DNA from: Marvania coccoides
Taxonomy: Eukaryota > Chlorophyta > Trebouxiophyceae > Chlorellales > Chlorellaceae
Reading direction: 5' to 3'
DNA length: 64,000 bases
Assembly: GCA_963854735.1 (NCBI GenBank)
Contig: OY978098.1
Span: 2,182,001 to 2,246,000 of the forward strand
The number at the start of each line of letters is the position of its first letter. The stretch's first letter is position 1. The position numbers and the translations under genes are program-made. This document shows positions 46,227 through 56,994 of the stretch, one piece after another. The notes beneath the pieces are model-generated. The model was not told the origin of the DNA, did not search any database, and was given only the letters and a program-made list of their open reading frames with translations.

Positions 46227-46559
46227 ACATATCAGCAGGAATATTAATATTGCCTGAAGGAAGAAATGAGTAAGTAGCAGTAGTAATTTATTGACGAAAT
46301 TTGTGGAGTAAACGCTTGGATTTGGTGTGTACGGCGTGCGTTGGCTGGCGTGTTTGATTGTTTGGCATTTTCTTTGTAATGAGACTTTCGACAGCAGAGG
46401 CAGCTTTTGAATCTTAGGCGCAGGTGAGGGTGGCCTTCGGCTGCTTTCGCTGTGCAGCCAAATAATAAATAAAAATACAATCACGCTGGTTGCATTCAAT
46501 TCTCGGGATCTGCAGCACCCCCAGATCTCAGAGTCCAAGTGTTTCGATTGAACACAAAA
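46227..46559. other. Intergenic between POLA1 and OSGEP
   Basis: About 333 bp, same-direction genes. Nothing recognised apart from A+T-rich 3' flank. Confidence 0.4.
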
Positions 46560-47696
46560 ATGATTGAAAATCTTAAAGTGGCGCTGGGCATCGAGGGCTC
46601 AGCGAACAAAATAGGAGTTGGAATCGTTCGAGAAGATGGCGAAATACTGAGCAACCCCCGACACACGTGCGCCTCAATTTTGCAAACGTCTTCTCTCCAC
46701 TATACAGGCACCCGCTCACCGCTCACCGCTCACCGCTCACCGCTCACCTAAACTCTGTCCTCCCCTCTCTATTCTCGCAGCTTCATCACCCCGCCCGGCC
46801 ACGGCTTTCTGCCCCGCGAGACCGCCATCCACCACCAACAGTGGGCGGTGCAGCTCGTGCAGCAGGCGCTGGCAGAGGCCGGTCTCTCCCCCGCTGCCAT
46901 CGACTGCATTGCCTACACCAAGGGCCCAGGCATGGGAGGACCGCTGGTTACCTGCGCGGTGGTGGCTCGCATGCTGTCTCAGCTGTGGCGGGTGCCGTTG
47001 ATCGGCGTCAACCACTGCGTGGGCCACATCGAAATGGGGCGTCTAGTCACGGGCGCTGAAAACCCGGTGGTGCTGTACGTGTCGGGCGGCAACACCCAAG
47101 TCATTGCCTACGCGGACCGGCGGTACCGCATATTTGGCGAGACCATCGACATCGCGGTTGGAAACTGCCTGGATCGCTTCGCTCGGGTGCTGGGACTGCC
47201 CAACGATCCCGCTCCGGGGTACAACATCGAGCAACTGGCAAAAGAAGGGAAAAAGCTGGTGGATTTGCCGTATGTGGTAAAAGGCATGGACGTGTCGTTG
47301 TCTGGGCTGCTGAGCTACGTGGAATCGGCCACAGCGGAGCTGCTGGCATCAGGGGAGGCCACACCCGGTGATTTGTGTTTTTCGCTGCAAGAGACGGTGT
47401 TTGCGATGCTGGTGGAGATCACGGAGCGCGCAATGGCGCACGTGGGCGCGCCGGACGTGATGATTGTGGGCGGGGTGGGTTGTAATCAGCGGTTGCAGGA
47501 CATGATGGCTGTGATGGTGGCAGAGCGGGGTGGAAGGCTGTACTCCACTGACGACCGGTACTGCATTGATAATGGCGCCATGATCGCGTGGCCAGGGCTG
47601 TTGGCGCTGGGCTGCGGGCAGACCACCCCGTTGAACGAGGCCACGTGCACGCAGCGCTTCAGGACTGATGAGGTCTATGTGGAGTGGCGGGACTAA
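46560..47696 (+). CDS. OSGEP: tRNA N6-threonylcarbamoyladenosine transferase, OSGEP/KAE1
   Basis: Catalytic subunit of the KEOPS complex, which makes t6A37 in ANN-decoding tRNAs. Exons 46560-46666 and 46781-47696 give 340 residues; the joined codon ACC gives [19 protein letters not shown], the family block. ASKHA ATPase fold: [16 protein letters not shown] near the start, metal-binding histidines in [46 protein letters not shown], and the late [17 protein letters not shown] and [14 protein letters not shown]. It lacks a transit peptide and matches the cytosolic eukaryotic and archaeal type, not the organellar Qri7/TsaD type. The 114-base intron holds a five-unit 7-bp repeat. Confidence 0.96.
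46712..46746 (+). repeat. Five-copy 7-bp tandem repeat in the OSGEP intron
   Basis: CCGCTCA repeats five times, pyrimidine-rich, about 35 bp upstream of the 3' splice site; it may act as part of the polypyrimidine tract. Confidence 0.9.
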
Positions 47697-47925
47697 ATCG
47701 ACAGTTTCATGGGCGTGGTGTGACGTTATATTATGAGAAATTTTACACGTTGTGGTTTGTAAATGAATTGGTTTGTACAACAGCGATTTGAGGGGGCAGG
47801 GAAGGTAGTTCTACCGGTGGGAGGCCAAGGTGTTACATATACTACACTACGTAGCTTGCACAAAACGCGGGTTCTGATTCTCTACCCTTTGTGCTACTAC
47901 TCCTACCTATTCATTTATTGCTTTC

Positions 47926-49419
47926 CTAGCTCACGCTCCCCAGCAGGCGCTCCAAGTTCGCCGCGGCATCGCCCGACAGCTGCTTCTTGGGAAAGGCCAG
48001 GCTGAACCGGATCTTCAGGTCGCCCTTCTGCCCAGGCGCCTTCGAGATCGGCATCCCCTCGTTTTTCACCACCCTCTCATACCCCGGGGTCACAACTTCC
48101 CTCAGAGGCACCCGCAAAATTCTGTTGTCCAGCGTGGGCACGTCCACGCTGGCCCCAGCCACCAGCGCCTTAGCCAGCGGAATGCGCACGTTGCACACCA
48201 GGTCGTCGCCTTCCCGCGCAAATTTCGAGTGCGGGACCTGGCAGACCACGAAAACCAGTGACTGCGGCGGACGGCCAGGCAGCTCGTCGCCTTTGCCCTC
48301 AAACGTCACCCGCGTTCCTTCTTTCCACCCAGGCTTCACCGCGATCTCCAGCACCTCTTCGACCGGCATAGATTTGCCGGAGGCTGCGTCCACGATGCGG
48401 CGGGTGATCCTTCTCTTCTTGGTGACCCCGGAGTGAAGCTCCTCCAGGGTGAGGTTGAGCGGCACCTCAATCTTCTGCGCAGCGGGAGGCCCCCGCCGCG
48501 GCATGCCGCCGCCGAACCCTCCGAAGCCACCTTCTTCCTCGCCCATGCCAAACATCCCTCCCAGGCCGCCCATGCCGCCGCCGCCGCCAAAGGTGCCTGC
48601 AGTGCGGGAACGGTGGAAAGGAGGGCCCTGAGATGGTCCACCGCCTGAAAATAAAGCAAAATTGAAAGAGGGAAAGGAAAATTTTAACAGTGAATGATAA
48701 CGCTGCAATATTCACGGAAGAAACGAACTGTAGAGTCAAGGGGAGCACAAAATCTCACCCTCCGAAAAGACATCAAAGGGTCTCTTTCGGCGCGCACCTG
48801 CACCAGTGGTGAACACACGAGCGCCGCCAGGCATGCCGCCAAAGGAAAATCCGCCGCCGCCCAAACCGCCGCCGAAGAAAGACTCAAAAATCTTGCGAGC
48901 AGTCTCATCGTCCATCTGGTAGCCGCCACCACCTCCTGGCGCGAACCCGCCAAAGCCTTCAGCCCCTGCCCCCGGCGGCGGCACTCCCGTTTTGAGCGCT
49001 TCTTCGCCGTACAAATCGTAGATTTTGCGCTTTTCGGGGTCGCTGAGCACGTCGTACGCCTCGCTGATCTCTTTGAAGCGATTGCTGGCCTCTTCCTGGT
49101 TGTCTGCGTTTTTGTCTGGGTGCCACTTTAGGGCCAGCTTCCTGCAATATGAGCGGAGGCCAAAAAAAAAAAGCTGAGCTTTATGCTTTATTCATTGCTT
49201 TTAAGCATGCCACAGAGAGATATCACGCGCAATACACTCCTGACGACCGTTCAGAAGAAAAAAGACATCATATAAAACCCATTCTTTTGAATTTTGAAGA
49301 GGACGTGGCAGCGTTGCTGCCTTTGTTGCAAAAAATGTCACTCACCGGTAAGCCTTTTTGAGCTCCTCGTCCGTAGCATCCTTCTTCACCCCCAAAACCT
49401 GATAATAATCTCGTCCCAT
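47926..49419 (-). CDS. DnaJ/Hsp40 co-chaperone, class B
   Basis: Activates Hsp70 ATPase and delivers clients. Exons 49419-49346, 49141-48759 and 48644-47926 give 391 residues. The J domain (1-70) is [37 protein letters not shown] (HPD loop) and [21 protein letters not shown] Gly/Phe-rich region (75-215) contains [18 protein letters not shown] and a second Gly-Met-rich block. It has no zinc-finger repeats, so class B (DNAJB1/Sis1-like). The C-terminal substrate domain has [78 protein letters not shown] and [20 protein letters not shown]. Probably cytosolic; no targeting peptide. Confidence 0.94.
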
Positions 49420-50530
49420 GGCAGCTGTTTAACTTTTCTTTGGTTGGTTTCGGAAGATGCGATGCAACAAATACTTGAAAGTCTGCACTCAACGCTCGTT
49501 GTGGCAAACACCGAAGTTATATGGGGTTTGCATGTAAATAATAAAAACAATAGCGTGCGCAAGCGAGTAGGCGTCCTTTCTTGACATCGAATGAAAAGAA
49601 CCCGCCAGAAAATTCTAGCAACATTTTCAATTCACCACTCGCTGGTGTCAAAGTAAGCATGGGCAATGGTGACTACCCAATGAAATGCACGCCGGAAAGA
49701 GTGTGGCAGCGTAGCAGCGCCACGCCGTATTAATACTGGGGAAGACGGGTCTTCCAGTTGACAATTTTTTCAGACCGTGAGTTTGGTCCGCTGCAGGCGA
49801 GCCATGGATTTTCTCAGGGCCCGAGCCATCTGCCTTCATTTCTCAAGATCATTTTCAGCATCCAAATGGTAACATTCTCAGCATCGACCGCTTCGGTGGA
49901 AGTGCCTCAAAGCCATTTGATATCCCCTTGATAGCCTCGTCAAGTTCAAAGGATAACCCCCAAGTGCTGCAAAGCTGTTGACTGTCAAGATTGAGAGCTA
50001 ATTAATTAAAAAAAAACATACATACATACATACATAAAATATGTAAGTGTAGCAACGAAATTTAACAAAGCGGTGCAACCAACAAGGAAATTAAATTTCT
50101 TGAGTGGAAGCTGGCGATGTGCAGCTGTTAGATAATATTGATGTAGCAGAGGTTATGTGATAACGAGTCCTCGCTCAATCTTTCGAATGTGCTCAGTCAC
50201 CGAGTCTCTGGCGAAAAATATGAGAGTAGGCCGATTCTTTCTGTTCTGTAGTATTAAACTGACGTGTGTGATACCGCAAATCTCTATATAGCATTGAACA
50301 GCGTTGAAAAAATGCTTGAATTTGGCCAGAAAATCTCGCAAAAGAAAGAATTGTGGTTGGGGAAACGGTTAGGACGAGACTCCTGGGTGTTCACAGCGAA
50401 TTTGCATATTTTTATTTGTTTGCTCAACACAAAAGGCCGTTATCGAGGGCCACCCGAGTGAACACGTTGCACAAACGACTAACGTCAATCGTAAATAAAT
50501 GAACAAAATGGGGGATAAACTATATTAATT
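49420..50530. other. Divergent intergenic, DnaJ / PATROL1-like
   Basis: About 1.1 kb, A+T-rich, with five CATA units at 50017-50036. No gene or RNA recognised; presumably two promoters, stress-inducible elements of DnaJ not identified. Confidence 0.4.
50017..50036 (+). repeat. (CATA)5 microsatellite
   Basis: Five CATA units after an A run in the spacer upstream of the PATROL1-like gene. Confidence 0.9.
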
Positions 50531-53500
50531 ATGACATCCCTTGCTGAATCTGCTGTTGAGGATCGCAGGCTGTTGCTGCGGCATGCGCTGCAGGTGCGCA
50601 AAATGCAAATTGCTTCCTGCACTCTTCGTTAGTATTCCACTTTCCCCCCCGTCGATATCCATGTTCCATCACCATTGTATCAGGATTACAGCGCGCGTGG
50701 GGGCCAAATTGTGCTGCCCGTGGGCAGCAGCGGCTTTGACGAAGATTGGTTGCTCGATGCGCTGGATGTTCCCCACGCGCTGGAGCTGATCAAGGCCAAG
50801 GGGCGGCTGGATTTGATCGCGTTGTGCTCCCACAGCGATGCCTTCGTTACTCGCCTCCCCAACGGGACGCTGAATGCGAATGCAGTTGCCGACGCAGCAC
50901 GTGCCGCTCGGTCCCTCCCTTCCCTGCAGCTCCCCTCCATGACGGTGGACATTGGCGAGCGGGACTTGCAGATATTTGCCTTCCAGATCTTCTGCTTCAA
51001 CTGCGGGGCCGGTGCCTCGCCAGCCCTCATTCAAAACTTGAGAGCCCAGCTGGAGGTGAGCAAGCGATGGATTTGGGGGGTTGGAGTGTCAATCAATTCA
51101 ATTGCTACATCCTGCTCTCTTTAACATTGGCCTCCGTGACAGTATTAACCAATACTCTCCATTCCCTAAAACTATCGTGTATAATAGATCAGCGAGGCGC
51201 TGGGCAAGGATCTCTTCGGTGTTGTTCGCTCGGCGCAGCAGGCGGGCTTGCGCTCCATCGCCACCGTGGACGCGGTGATCAGCTTGCTGGAGGTGGTGCG
51301 CCCCTCCGCCTTCCAGAGCTTCCGTTCTTTCGTGTCCTGGCGCAGCAGCGTTGCCAGCGTGGCAATTCGCTCGCTAGAGCACGCAGCGGCGCGGGACTGG
51401 GCCCAAAAAGACGGCGGCGGCGGCGCCCCGGCGCGTAGCCTGCTTGTGGGTCTTAAAGGCAGCTTGCGGCGGCTGGACGTCCGCGATCAGGAAGATTTTG
51501 AGGAGGCAGAGTACAGTGCCGCCGCAAAGGGCGTGGTGCAAGCTGCAGGGCGCATTCTGGCCAACTGCCGCTCCGCCTCGCCGCCGCTGCCCATGGGCAT
51601 TGCCGTCCAGATCGCGGAGCTGCTGTTGAGGGGGCTGTTCGATCCGCTGGACGAGGGCCACCTGGCAGGCGAGGCGCCGGAGCTGTTGCGCGCGCTGACC
51701 TCCGCGCTGTGGCCGCAGCTGGGGGTCACCCAGCAGATGCACAGCGCGCTGTCACTGTGGGTGTACTTCCGGCAGTATCTGGCCAGCCAGCAGGAGCCGC
51801 TGCTGCGGACTGGGGCGCAAATGGCGCGCAGCCTCAGCGGCGACCATACCAGCAGCAGGGCGGGCCAGGACGGCGCCGTCATTCAGGCCATCCTCGCTGC
51901 CGTCAGCGCCCAGACCGCGGCGTCTCTCAGCGACTACCACACCACTTTTCCCAGTGCCGCAGAAATGCGGACGGTGCTGGACTTCCTGGCGGCGGTGGAG
52001 GCGGCGCGCGGGGCGGAGGGCAAGCTGGAGCGCACGCTAGCGCGTTGCATCGCCGACTCGGTGGGCGCTGCGTTTGCTCGGCGGGCGGCCGAGGTTCACT
52101 CGCAAGCCCCGCTGGAGGAAGACTGCGTGGCCCTGCTGGCCACCGAGGGGCTGGCGCTGCTGCACCTGGAGCGCGCCACCTACGTGCCCGCGCTGAGCCG
52201 GCACCAGCCCGCTGCTGCAGCCATTGTGGCCGTCGTTTTACACGAGCTGTACGGGGCTAAACTCATGCCCTGGATCGTGTCTCTGCCCGCGGTCACCAAG
52301 TCTGTGGCTGCCACGGTGCACGCGGCGGTGGGGCTGGAGGAGGAGCTGCTGGCGGAGGTGCAGGTGAGCGGGGGCGGGGCTGTGAAATCTCCCGAGCCGT
52401 GGTCAGCTGTGGAGCGGGTCACGCCGCTGCTGACCTCGTGGGCGACCTCCCAGGTGGGCACGCTGCGCGGGTGGCTGGACCGCATCATGAGCAAGGAAGA
52501 CTGGACGCCTGTGGTGGAGCAGCGGGGGGCGACGTCTCGCTCAGCAGTGGAGACCCTGAAAGTCATGGAAGACGCGGTGGACGCGCTGTTTGGTATGGGT
52601 CTGGCGGTGCCGGGCAGCGTGGTGCGGGCGCTGGTGGAGGGCATCGACGGGCAGCTGCAGCGGTACTGCATTTTGGCGCTTGCCGACGTGGGCTCTGCTG
52701 ATGTGCTGGTGCCCCCCAACCCCCCGCTGACCCGCTACAAGAAGGAGCTCGCGGACGCGGCGGAGAGCGTGCCCGTCAGCGGCGCGCGCGTGAAGGCTGT
52801 CACCAGCAAGGTGAACGCCGCGCTGGGAACGTCGTGGCCGCCACCGCTGCCGCAGGAGGTGAAAGACAGGGTGCTGGGACTGCCCTACGACGCCCTGGTG
52901 GTGCGTGCCAATTCGCTGCATTTTATGGGCGCCAGCGTGGCGGATCTCGAGTCCATGATCTTGGTGAGGTGGGCAGCAGCGCAGGCAGAGGCGGGAACCG
53001 CCGGCGGGGGCGACACGCTGCGACCAGGGCTGCTGGCGGGCGCGCAGGCGGCTACCGCGGAGGCGGTGGACCACCTGCTGCAGTTTGCGGCGCTGAAGCT
53101 CATCTGCGGCGACCTACGGGGGCCTGTGTTCAAGGAATTGTACGCTCTCCACGTTGATCGCCACCGGCTGCGGCCGGTGCTGGAGGAGGTGGATGCTGCG
53201 CTTGGCACGCTGTGCGAGATGCTGTCCGAGGGTCTGTCCGCCCGCATGGCGGGTCACGCCTGCAAGACGCTGTCTGTGGCTGTGCGGCAGGTGCTGCTGG
53301 ATGGGGGGCCTCACCGGCTGTTTACCCAGGCAGACGCGCCGCTGCTGGCCCAAGACCTGCAGCAGCTGGAGGCGATGTTCTACGCGGAGGGTGCTGGGTT
53401 GGATTCAGACATGATTGCCCGGCTGTGCGGCCCTCTGGCGCAGGTGGTGGCTGCCATGCGGCTGGACACGCCCACGCTGATCACCGCCTGCAAGGGCGCC

Positions 53501-53806
53501 AAGGCGGCGCCGCTGCGGCAGGGGTCGTCGACGCCCGAGGGGCGGCGAGGTGGGGGCCTCGACCCTGATGTGGTGCTGCGCGTGCTGTGCCATCGTGCCG
53601 ACTATGATGCTTCGAAATACCTCAAGAAAGAGTGAGTTTTGACGACTAAAAAATTCTTTGTCAAAATCTGAATGCTAAAAATTGTATTTTTGTTCATTTC
53701 TATGCGCAGTTTCAAGATTCCCAAGAAATTACCAAACGTCGTGACCAAAGCCTTCTCCAGCAGCAGCAGCAGCTCCACCAGGCAGCGGTTGCCGTCCTCG
53801 CCCTAA
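50531..53806 (+). CDS. PATROL1: MUN-domain protein, PATROL1-like (Unc13-related)
   Basis: Plant PATROL1 is a Munc13-like tethering factor that directs plasma-membrane H+-ATPase delivery by exocytosis. Exons 50531-50593, 50684-51055, 51188-53631 and 53710-53806 give 991 residues, the usual family length. Landmarks: ARSLLVGLKGSLRRLDVRDQ, GEAPELLRALTSALWPQLGV, TQQMHSALSLWVYFRQYLAS, AIVAVVLHELYGAKLMPWIV, DPKL-free central MUN helices, WTPVVEQRGATSRSAVETLK, KLICGDLRGPVFKELYALHV, and the late block HACKTLSVAVRQVLLDGGPH, DLQQLEAMFYAEGAGLDSDM. It ends VVLRVLCHRADYDASKYLKK joined by the last intron to DFKIPKKLPNVV and a Ser run. No membrane segment; a peripheral cytosolic tether. Family call is strong, the H+-ATPase role is by analogy. 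Confidence 0.9.
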
Positions 53807-53980
53807 TACTCATTTTGTTTTGTCGTTCCAGCATCAAGTTTTTTCCAACCACCCTTTCACTCTACCAATCTCACTCACCCGTCAAATTTTCCTTCTCGGA
53901 CACTTTTACGTAGCTCATAATTTCACTATTACACCATTATTATCGGGTATACAGTATACCATACGTACACCTAACCAATC

Positions 53981-55045
53981 CTACTGCGGCAGCTGCGAGG
54001 TGTCGTGCCCCATGCTGTCCAGCAGCCGCTTCATGTCAAACTCAGACTGTCGGTGGTTGAATGTCGACACAAAGGCGCCCTTGGCCCCTCTGTCGCTGTA
54101 GTACTCGTGGCAGTTGTGCATCAGCGAGCCGGCCTGGATGATATCGAGCGCGCGGGGCTGCAAAATGTCCCCCCGCACCAAAACGATGCCCTGGGTGTCT
54201 ATCAGCTCGGTGTAGTGCGTGAGCACCAGATGAGGCGCCGAGTACGACCCATTCCTGCACCATGGCATGCATTGACATCACTCGCTTCAGTCTGCGTTGA
54301 TTTTTTTACGCATTATTGCCTTTCTCTCTTTCACTTGTCACCGCCTGAATCCGACGTTTGTTTGACTCGTGAATTTATTTATGCCACTCCTTCTCTCTCC
54401 CCTTTTGTTCAGTACTCCCATTATTTATTCATTGCTGTTATATATTCATAGTGCACCCCCCTCAGGCTGGGTAAAATGTCGGGGTAAAGCTTGAAAAACT
54501 TGCCTCTTGAAGTCTTCCAGCGAGGTGAAGAGCACGTAGGGCATCTGGCACTGAAGGACGAAGTTTTCAAAGGAGTTGGGGCCGCGGAAGACGGGCAACA
54601 AAAACATGGGGCTGCGCGTGAAATGAATTGGGGAAGGGAGGGTTGATAAGTATGGTCCATTGCATGCAGCAGGGGAAACTTGAAATTTGACGTCACTTGC
54701 TTTTGGGCTGCGCTTTCAGCAAAAGCAAAGTACTGGGGGGCGGTGAGGACGGTGGAGACGCGGGACTTCCCAGGGTCGGAGTGGAACTGAGGCGTGGCAA
54801 GAGCGGGGGGAGAGGTTGAGCAAAGGGCGGGAGGAGCTGCCAATTATCTCAAATTAGACGAAGAGAAGAATTTATTAACCCACCTCGAGCCAGATGTCGC
54901 GGATGTGCCTGGCGTCATGGCCCTCGATCTGTTCCCGTTTCATCAGGTCCCACAGGCTACGGCTGCTGGGCATGGACCATCCTGACAGCGATGCCAAAGT
55001 TCGGACGGTCTGGTTGAGCACCCGCTGTTGCGTTTGGAGCGCCAT
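53981..55045 (-). CDS. ATP11: Mitochondrial F1-ATPase assembly factor ATP11 (ATPAF1)
   Basis: Chaperone that binds free F1 beta subunits in mitochondria before hexamer assembly. Exons 55045-54884, 54786-54701, 54611-54504 and 54254-53981 give 209 residues. Family blocks: SLWDLMKREQIEGHDARHIR, DIWLEFHSDPGKSRVSTVLT, PMFLLPVFRGPNSFENFVLQ, CQMPYVLFTSLEDFKRNGSY, APHLVLTHYTELIDTQGIVL, VRGDILQPRALDIIQAGSLM. The introns 54700-54612 and 54503-54255 both need GC donors (GCAAGT) to keep the frame. For the first, a GT donor at 54691 also keeps the frame and would add three residues. For the second, only the GC donor works. The protein is short for the family (usually about 250-330), mainly at the N-terminus, where a longer presequence might start in an unseen exon. 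Confidence 0.86.
54255..54503 (-). other. GC-AG intron in ATP11
   Basis: Minus-strand donor AAGAG/GCAAGTTT and acceptor GTGCAG. The joined codon AGG gives EDFKRNGSYSAPH; the nearby GT gives a wrong frame. A second probable GC donor lies at 54700-54699 in the same gene. Confidence 0.75.
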
Positions 55046-55314
55046 TATGTCTCGCCAATCAATTGTAAAACTTCAATTTTTAATAAGGTCGCGAGACTCC
55101 CCAAAGCCCGACTTTTCTAACAATTCAATCTTCGTCATTTTATCGCCCCCGTTCAGCGAGCTGAAGTCTTCGTAAACAATAATTTATTTATCGTTATTTT
55201 TGTCAAGGGCATGTGCGTTGCCAGAGCCCGCTAGGGGGGCGATCAAGGCATTTTTAACTTTTTCCGTCTTTCGGCATCGCTCTCTCGGGGGCCTCCCCCC
55301 CCGTGCAACAAGCA
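55046..55314. promoter_or_regulatory. Shared divergent promoter, ATP11 / MYB
   Basis: 269 bp between outward-facing starts. No clear TATA box was read; a G/C-rich stretch with a C run (55294-55302) lies just before the MYB start. Confidence 0.35.
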
Positions 55315-56114
55315 ATGAAGACTCAGAATGGCACAGAAACGGCGATTTGGAGGTGAGCTGAGCAAATATTGCCCTCTGGTGTGCCCTGCGAATGCGTCAT
55401 CAACGAATTCATCTCACTCCCCTCCGGCTCCTTTTTCCAAGCAGCGGCGAAGAGGACAAGGTGTTTGAGAACTGTCTTGCCCAGTTCTGGGACTTCCCCA
55501 ACCGCACTGAGAAGTGCGCGACCATGCTCTCCCAGAAAGACGCCGAGGCAGTGCAGCGCCGGTTTGCCGCGTTGGAGGACGACGTCCGCAACATCGAGAT
55601 GGGGCGGGTGCAGCTCCCTGCGTACCCCATCCCTGGGGAGGCGCTGTCGGTGTCCCAGCTGCAGAAAAAGGTGAAGAGCCAAGACACCGAGCGCCGCAAG
55701 GGAATTCCCTGGACTGAGGAGGAGCACCGCCTATTCCTCATGGGGCTGGCCAAGTACGGCAAGGGTGACTGGCGCTCCATCTCCCGCAACTTTGTCATCA
55801 CGCGGACCCCCACGCAGGTGGCCAGCCACGCACAAAAGTACTTCATTCGACTGAATTCCCAGAACAAAAAGGACAAACGCCGTGCATCCATCCACGACAT
55901 CACCACCGTGGCCCCCGCCGCCGCGGACCACACCGGCGGCATCATCAGCAACGTCCCCATCACTGGGCACAACCCTGTGGTGGCAAACGCGGTGCTTCCC
56001 ATCGGCGGGCCTGGAATGCCGATGCCCATGCAGCGAGGGGTTGCAGCGGGGGTGCCGATGATGGCGCCGCCGGGAGGGTTGCTGCCGCAGCGGCCGGCGG
56101 TGCTGCAGCAATGA
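55315..56114 (+). CDS. MYB/SANT transcription factor of the SHAQKYF (DIVARICATA-like) type
   Basis: Two-repeat MYB of the plant R-R type. Exons 55315-55352 and 55445-56114 give 235 residues. ATG 55315 was chosen over ATG 55328 because only its phase (AG plus C) yields the repeat opening IWSGEEDKVFENCLAQFWD. The first SANT repeat (about 11-60) lacks the SHAQKYF motif and may mediate protein contact. The second (about 113-165) is PWTEEEHRLFLMGLAKYGKG, DWRSISRNFVITRTPTQVAS, HAQKYFIRLNSQ, including the diagnostic SHAQKYF and an RRKG lead. A Lys/Arg-rich nuclear localisation signal (KKDKRR) follows. The C-terminus is Pro/Met/Gly-rich, probably an activation region. Family certain; target genes are unknown. 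Confidence 0.92.
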
Positions 56115-56994
56115 CGGACGAGATACAAAAATCAAGAGGAGAGACCACCGACCGATTGAAGACCATCTGACTACCTTTGAGAAGAAAATGAAAAGAAACG
56201 ACAACAAGAAGAGGTGGAGAGCATGTTTTTCGGCGGGAGGGTATGCCAGAACGACGCCAAAACGATAATGCTAGGATTTATTATTTTATTTTCCGCGGTG
56301 TTAACTTTCTCTCCAATAAGTTCCATTCCTAATTAATATACAGCTAATTTGTTCACGTTTACTTTATTTTTAATGTTATGTTTGCTGCTTCCCCTTACAT
56401 CTTTTATAAAGAATGATATAAAAAAAGACTTGCTGCTTTTAACTACTAGTTTAAATGAAGTAGGACTTCAGTATGATTCTCGCTCTTGTAAATTACTGGT
56501 TTATCTCTCTTTGGACAGCTTCTTACGAAGCGACGACAGCAAGCCCTTACTTGCGGCCTCCTAGCTAGGCACATCTTTGTAGGCAGCTTCAGTTGGTTAC
56601 AAAGCTGGCAAATCACATGTTGTACGGGGTAAAGGTGAGTGGGAAGTTTAAAAAGAAAGAGCAACGGCACAGGGGGCCACCATCAGCCCTGGCCTTTAAT
56701 TTTCAAATGAATCGTGTTTTTTTATGTTCTACCGCAGAGAAAGATGGGAAAAAAGACGCATGCTTGCTCCGAAAAAAAATCACAAAAAGATCGAAGAAGT
56801 ACTCACAAAAAAAGCAAAAGGGGAAAGCAGGGAAGAAAGAATAAACTGTTCTAAAGACTGTCTCGCTCCGTTGGTTAATTGGGGGGATTAGGTAGGTAAG
56901 GAAAAGGCTCTCATTGGTTGTACACTCAGTCGATCGATCATGGCAGAAAGAAGGAAAGAGAGGCTGGCTGCTGTAGAGAAGCGCGGCGTGCGGC
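56115..56994. other. Convergent 3' flanks of MYB and carrier genes
   Basis: About 880 bp, A+T- and purine-rich. A Lys-rich open frame at 56593-56844 (KKITKRSKKYSQKKQKGKAG) lacks any family resemblance and looks like translated A-rich DNA. No gene accepted. Confidence 0.4.

Noticed and set aside
55328..55352. ATG 55328 as the MYB start
   Set aside because: Its phase does not join the second exon; ATG 55315 gives the WSGEEDK repeat in frame.
56593..56844. 83-codon Lys-rich frame as a small basic protein
   Set aside because: A-rich low-complexity DNA in a convergent spacer; no conserved pattern.
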